This document shows, piece after piece, positions 60,990-64,000 of a stretch of DNA of 64,000 nucleotides. The translations under genes were made by a program, and so were the position numbers. The first letter of the stretch is position 1. Each line of letters begins with the position of its first letter. A model generated the notes under the pieces. That model was not told the origin of the DNA, made no database searches, and saw nothing but the letters and a program-made list of their open reading frames with translations. Origin of the DNA: Alphaproteobacteria bacterium (GTDB taxonomy: Bacteria; Myxococcota_A; UBA796; GCA-2862545); NCBI GenBank assembly GCA_020632925.1, contig JACKER010000020.1:62001-126000 (forward strand), in the 5' to 3' direction.

Positions 60990-61667
60990 GTGGACCCCCG
61001 TCACACCCACCTCGCGGCCGAGCGCGAGGAGATGGACCTGAAGCATCAGCTCGGACTGCTGATCTCGGACCGCCACTCGCCCGAGGCGAAGGCGCTCTTC
61101 GAGATCCTGTGCAGGTACGCTCACCGCCGCGTGGCGGTGGTCAGCCGTCACTGCGGCAACGCCCTCTCCGAGACGGAGCAGGAGGAGATCGTCGGCGAGG
61201 TGCTCCTGCAGCTCATGCAGGGCTCGCTCGCGGCCTTCCGCGGCGAGACGCTGCCCGAGCTGCTCGGGTTCGTCCGCACCATCGCCGAGCGGACCTCCTG
61301 GCGGGCCATCCGCCGGCGGGATCGCGAGCGCACCGCGATCAACGAGGACGGCGACCTGCTCGAGGACTGGAGCGCGTCGATGCCCCGGCCCGACGCCCAC
61401 GTCGAGATCCGCTCCGAGACGCCGCTTCCGGACAACGATCGGTCGTACCTCGAGGAGCTGCTCCGCGCCGGATCGAAGGCCGAGCTCGCCCGTCGCTCGG
61501 GCGTCAGCCGCGCCGCCGTGACCCAGCGGGTCCAGCGCATCCAGAACCGCGTGGCCGAGCTGTCGCACCACGAGCGCATGTCGCACGAGGCCTGGCTGCT
61601 GCAGACCGCCCGCGCCGTCGTGGAGACCGAGCGACCTCCCGACGCGTACGCCGACCTACCGGGCTGA
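60990..61667 (+). CDS. Sigma-70-like (ECF-type) factor
   Basis: About 225 residues. A region-2-like helix bundle (about 20-120: ALFEILCRYAHRRVAVVSRHC, EEIVGEVLLQLMQGSLAAFRGE, LPELLGFVRTIAERTSWRAIRRRDRE) and a region-4-like helix-turn-helix (about 160-190: ELARRSGVSRAAVTQRVQRIQNRVAEL). It lacks a clear region 3 and has a C-terminal tail beyond the helix-turn-helix. GTG at 60990 is chosen because it follows the small peptide stop by one base; the ATG at 61032 (211 residues) is a fair alternative. No zinc anti-sigma gene is adjacent. Regulators of it may be the flanking paralogs. Confidence 0.8.
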   Translation: MDPRHTHLAAEREEMDLKHQLGLLISDRHSPEAKALFEILCRYAHRRVAVVSRHCGNALSETEQEEIVGEVLLQLMQGSLAAFRGETLPELLGFVRTIAERTSWRAIRRRDRERTAINEDGDLLEDWSASMPRPDAHVEIRSETPLPDNDRSYLEELLRAGSKAELARRSGVSRAAVTQRVQRIQNRVAELSHHERMSHEAWLLQTARAVVETERPPDAYADLPG

Positions 61668-61670
61668 CCG

Positions 61671-62324
61671 ATGCCCGGGTCGGGACACGGCGGCGCGCCA
61701 CGCGCCGTCACGGTGGACGTGCGCGCGTTGGTGTCGCGCATCCGGTCGGCGGTGACCGGCGGCTCCTACCTCGCGCCCGCGGACCAGGTCCCGCCGTCGA
61801 TGCGACGCGCGATCGAGGCGATCTCCGAGGAGCTGGCGCGGCCGGACGCCGATGCGGACACGATCCGCGTGCGCATCCACCAGCTCGAGGCCGCGGGTCG
61901 CATCGACCGGCCGATGAAGCTGTCGGCGCTCTCCGTGCTGGCCGCGAGCCCCCTGGTTCGCGACTACGTGGAGGCCGCGCGGCTGGCCAGTCAGCAGGAG
62001 TTCGCCGCGCTCGACGAGGGCGGGCCCTGGCGCGACACCTACCTCGCGTCCTCCGCGCGCCACCGCGGCGTGATCACCTTCCTGCTCGGCCACCACGGCA
62101 CCGCGCTGGACTGGTTCACCCGCGCGCTCGAGCTCGAGCGGACGCCGGAGAACGTCGGGAACGTGCTCGCCGCCCTGCTCGCGCTCGGCGAGGTGGAGGA
62201 TGCGGTCGAGCTCACGAGCTCCATGCGCGCCTCGCTGCCAGCCGAGGTCTGGGCCGCGCTCTCCGAGCGGATCGAGCGCGACGCCGATCTGGTGCGCCTC
62301 GCGGAGTGGCTCGACACGCCCTGA
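61671..62324 (+). CDS. TPR-like protein, paralog B of the sigma module
   Basis: A 217-residue helical protein clearly homologous to the one at 60192-60797, with the same order of blocks: TGGSYLAPADQVPP, RRAIEAISEELARPDADADTIRVRIHQLEAAGRIDRPMKLSALSVLAASP, ARLASQQEFAALDEGGP, and HRGVITFLLGHHGTALDWFTRALELERTPENVGNVLAALL. The gap from the sigma gene is 3 bp. It may have arisen by duplication around the sigma factor. Function unknown; an anti-sigma or co-factor role is possible but unproved. Confidence 0.75.
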   Translation: MPGSGHGGAPRAVTVDVRALVSRIRSAVTGGSYLAPADQVPPSMRRAIEAISEELARPDADADTIRVRIHQLEAAGRIDRPMKLSALSVLAASPLVRDYVEAARLASQQEFAALDEGGPWRDTYLASSARHRGVITFLLGHHGTALDWFTRALELERTPENVGNVLAALLALGEVEDAVELTSSMRASLPAEVWAALSERIERDADLVRLAEWLDTP

Positions 62325-62333
62325 GCCGATCGC

Positions 62334-64000
62334 TCAGCGCGCCTGCGACTTCTTCTTGGCCGCGTCCACCAGGTCCTTCTTCTTCGACTTCGCCTCGGCC
62401 ACGCCCTTGTCGCCGGCCTTCTTCGCCTGGCTGACGAGCTCGTCTCCGGCGCGATCGGCCTGGTCGACGACCTTCTTCCCCGCTTCCTTGGCGGCCTGCT
62501 GGGCGATCGGGTTGCTCCCCGCGTCGTCGACCAGCTTCTTGCTCTGCTTCTGCGCCTCCTGGTGCAGCTTGCGCGCCTGCGCCTGGGCCTCGGTGAGCAG
62601 GGCCTGCGCGGCGCGCTCCGCCTCCGCGATCAGCGCGTCGCCCTGCCGCTCGGCCTCGGCGATCAGGTCGCCCACGACCTCACCCACCACCTCCTGCACG
62701 ATCTCCGCGGGCTTCACGCCCCCGAGCGCCACGCCGAGCTTCGGTGCGGCGTAGGTCCCGCCCACGGTCAGCACCAGGTCGACGGGGCCACCGACCTTCG
62801 GCAGGTTCGGCAGCGCCTTGGGCTTGATCGCGTCCACCGGCACCGAGGTGGCGATGCGCAGATCCAGCGTCTGGTCCACGATGCCCGTCGAGCCGCTCAG
62901 CTCCGCCTTGCGGCCACCGAGCTGGATCGTGGCGGGGACGAGATCCATCCGTCCGCCGTCGATCACCCAGCCGAAGCGGGTGCCGCCCACCTGGACCACC
63001 TGGGCGTCGCGCTGGCGCACGCTGTCCGACAGGCCCGAGAGCGCCGCGGGACTCAGCTTCGCCGGGTTGGGCAGCACCGAGCCCTTCGAGGCCAGCGCCC
63101 CGAGCTCCGGTGAGCCGTCGGCCTTCAGCCGGGCCGTCAGGCTCATGCCGCTGTCGAAGCGGGTCTTCACGCCCCGCAGGACGGGCGCCAGGCGGTCCAT
63201 GGTCGCGAACGTGTCGAAGGTCTGGGCCAGGTCGAGCTGGATGCCGCCGATCTGCAGGTCGATGTCGGCGGCGGAGGTGTCGGGGGCCGCGTACGTCCCG
63301 TCGAGTGTCACGCGACCGCCGAGCATGCTCGCCTCGAGGCCGTCGAGGCGCACCGCCCCGTCGCGCACGACGATCGTGCCGCGGACGGCGTCCATGGCGA
63401 ACACCTCCGTCACGAGGTGGTCGATGGCGCTCACGAGCTCGAGGTCCACCCAGGTCGGCACCGGGGCGATGGCACCGGCCTCGGCGTCGGGGGCCGCCTC
63501 CTCCTCGCTCCCCTGGAACGGACGCAGGTCGAGCTGCTTGCTCTTCAGCACCAGCGCCCCGTGGATCGTGTCTCCCCGGACGAGCCAGGGCACGACCTGC
63601 TCGACGTGGCCCGACCAGGTGGTGCCCGACTTGCCGGCCCCCTTCGGGTTGGCCCAGGACACCATCGTCTCGCCGAGCGCCCAGCTCGTCGGCGTCAGGT
63701 CGACCTCGAAGGTCTCGATCATCAGGTCCGGCCAGCCCTCCGCGACGTACCTCACGCCGCGACCGCCCACCTTGCCGCGGCAGGTGACCGCGTCCGCCTT
63801 CGACATCTCGAAGTCCGACAGGCGGCCCTTCACCTCGAGGTCGAGGTCGAGCCGACCGGCAGGGGGCGTGCTGTCGGCGAGCGCGGGCCACGCGCTGCGG
63901 AACGTGGCGAGATCGAGCTTGCCGGCGACGGCCGCGTCGACGAGCGGGTCGCCCAGCGGGTCGCGGAGCGAGAAGCGGCCCTTCACCGTCTGGTCGGCCA
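62334..64000 (-). CDS. AsmA-family envelope protein, 5' end outside the window
   Basis: Only the C-terminal 555 residues are visible; the frame is open to the window's right edge, so the start is missing. The visible part is mostly beta strand (AVRGTIVVRDGAVRLDGLEASMLGGRVTLDGTYAAPDTSAADIDLQIGG, DLVLTVGGTYAAPKLGVALGGV), the usual AsmA/TamB-like pattern, then a long Lys/Glu/Ala coiled tail (about the last 130 residues: AEAERQGDALIAEAERAAQALLTEAQ). AsmA proteins sit in the periplasm and are linked to lipid or outer-membrane traffic. It converges on the sigma module with 9 bp between. Confidence 0.8.
   Translation of the reverse strand, partial: ADQTVKGRFSLRDPLGDPLVDAAVAGKLDLATFRSAWPALADSTPPAGRLDLDLEVKGRLSDFEMSKADAVTCRGKVGGRGVRYVAEGWPDLMIETFEVDLTPTSWALGETMVSWANPKGAGKSGTTWSGHVEQVVPWLVRGDTIHGALVLKSKQLDLRPFQGSEEEAAPDAEAGAIAPVPTWVDLELVSAIDHLVTEVFAMDAVRGTIVVRDGAVRLDGLEASMLGGRVTLDGTYAAPDTSAADIDLQIGGIQLDLAQTFDTFATMDRLAPVLRGVKTRFDSGMSLTARLKADGSPELGALASKGSVLPNPAKLSPAALSGLSDSVRQRDAQVVQVGGTRFGWVIDGGRMDLVPATIQLGGRKAELSGSTGIVDQTLDLRIATSVPVDAIKPKALPNLPKVGGPVDLVLTVGGTYAAPKLGVALGGVKPAEIVQEVVGEVVGDLIAEAERQGDALIAEAERAAQALLTEAQAQARKLHQEAQKQSKKLVDDAGSNPIAQQAAKEAGKKVVDQADRAGDELVSQAKKAGDKGVAEAKSKKKDLVDAAKKKSQAR

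Overview
The window is a gene-dense stretch (about 70% G+C or higher by eye) of a bacterial chromosome that looks like Myxococcota (former Deltaproteobacteria). Support: three Hanks-type Ser/Thr kinases, a MYXO-CTERM-like tail (GC-rich Cys pair, hydrophobic helix, RRRR) on the protein at 22225-24075, MopE-type DCDD metal-binding motifs, many lipoproteins with LxGC lipoboxes, thrombospondin type 3-like repeats, and OmpA proteins with carboxypeptidase-regulatory repeats. I cannot place it below phylum. No rRNA, tRNA, CRISPR array, transposase, integrase or phage gene was seen. Genes are packed with frequent 1-25 bp overlaps (ATGA, GTGA, TGATG), so translational coupling is the rule. The only gap over 300 bp is 59733-60191.

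Layout. 1-8.8 kb: end of a secreted protein, an ABC exporter, a small membrane protein, a hexanucleotide repeat, a eukaryotic-type adenylosuccinate lyase, a Sel1 lipoprotein, a zinc-ribbon protein, a crotonase-like protein and MgtE. 8.9-14.4 kb (minus strand): ECF sigma, zinc anti-sigma, caspase-like peptidase with a membrane/barrel C-terminus, and an ExbD/TolR-like domain fused to a predicted barrel, preceded by a lipoprotein and a single-pass protein. 14.4-21.1 kb (plus): OmpA protein, membrane protein, mfd and alr in one overlapping run. 21.1-26.3 kb (minus): VWA lipoprotein, MYXO-CTERM protein and a Ser/Thr kinase.

26.3-39.0 kb (plus) is the most interesting part. A giant OmpA protein is followed by five tightly coupled genes: HEAT/HExxH-metallopeptidase/VWA protein, beta-propeller protein, leucine-rich repeat protein, MoxR-type AAA+ ATPase, and a small NYN/PIN-like nuclease. 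The layout fits the MoxR-VWA-beta-propeller ternary systems proposed from comparative genomics to act in biological conflict; the LRR and NYN genes and the HEAT/metallopeptidase fusion make this version worth study. 39.0-44.8 kb: a Ser/Thr kinase, a large lipoprotein with LamG-like and fibrinogen-like domains, and an (EP)n envelope protein, all coupled.

44.8-59.7 kb is mostly metabolic and housekeeping: PLP decarboxylase, GST-like protein, a ZIP/ArsP-like permease fusion, glycerol kinase with a recognisable promoter/operator, a zinc-finger/basic-tail protein, a sirtuin, a kinase-ATPase-TPR regulator, an acetyltransferase, two SDRs and an ankyrin protein. 60.2-62.3 kb is a compact module in which two paralogous proteins flank a small secreted peptide and a sigma-70-like factor. 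The window ends inside an AsmA-like protein.
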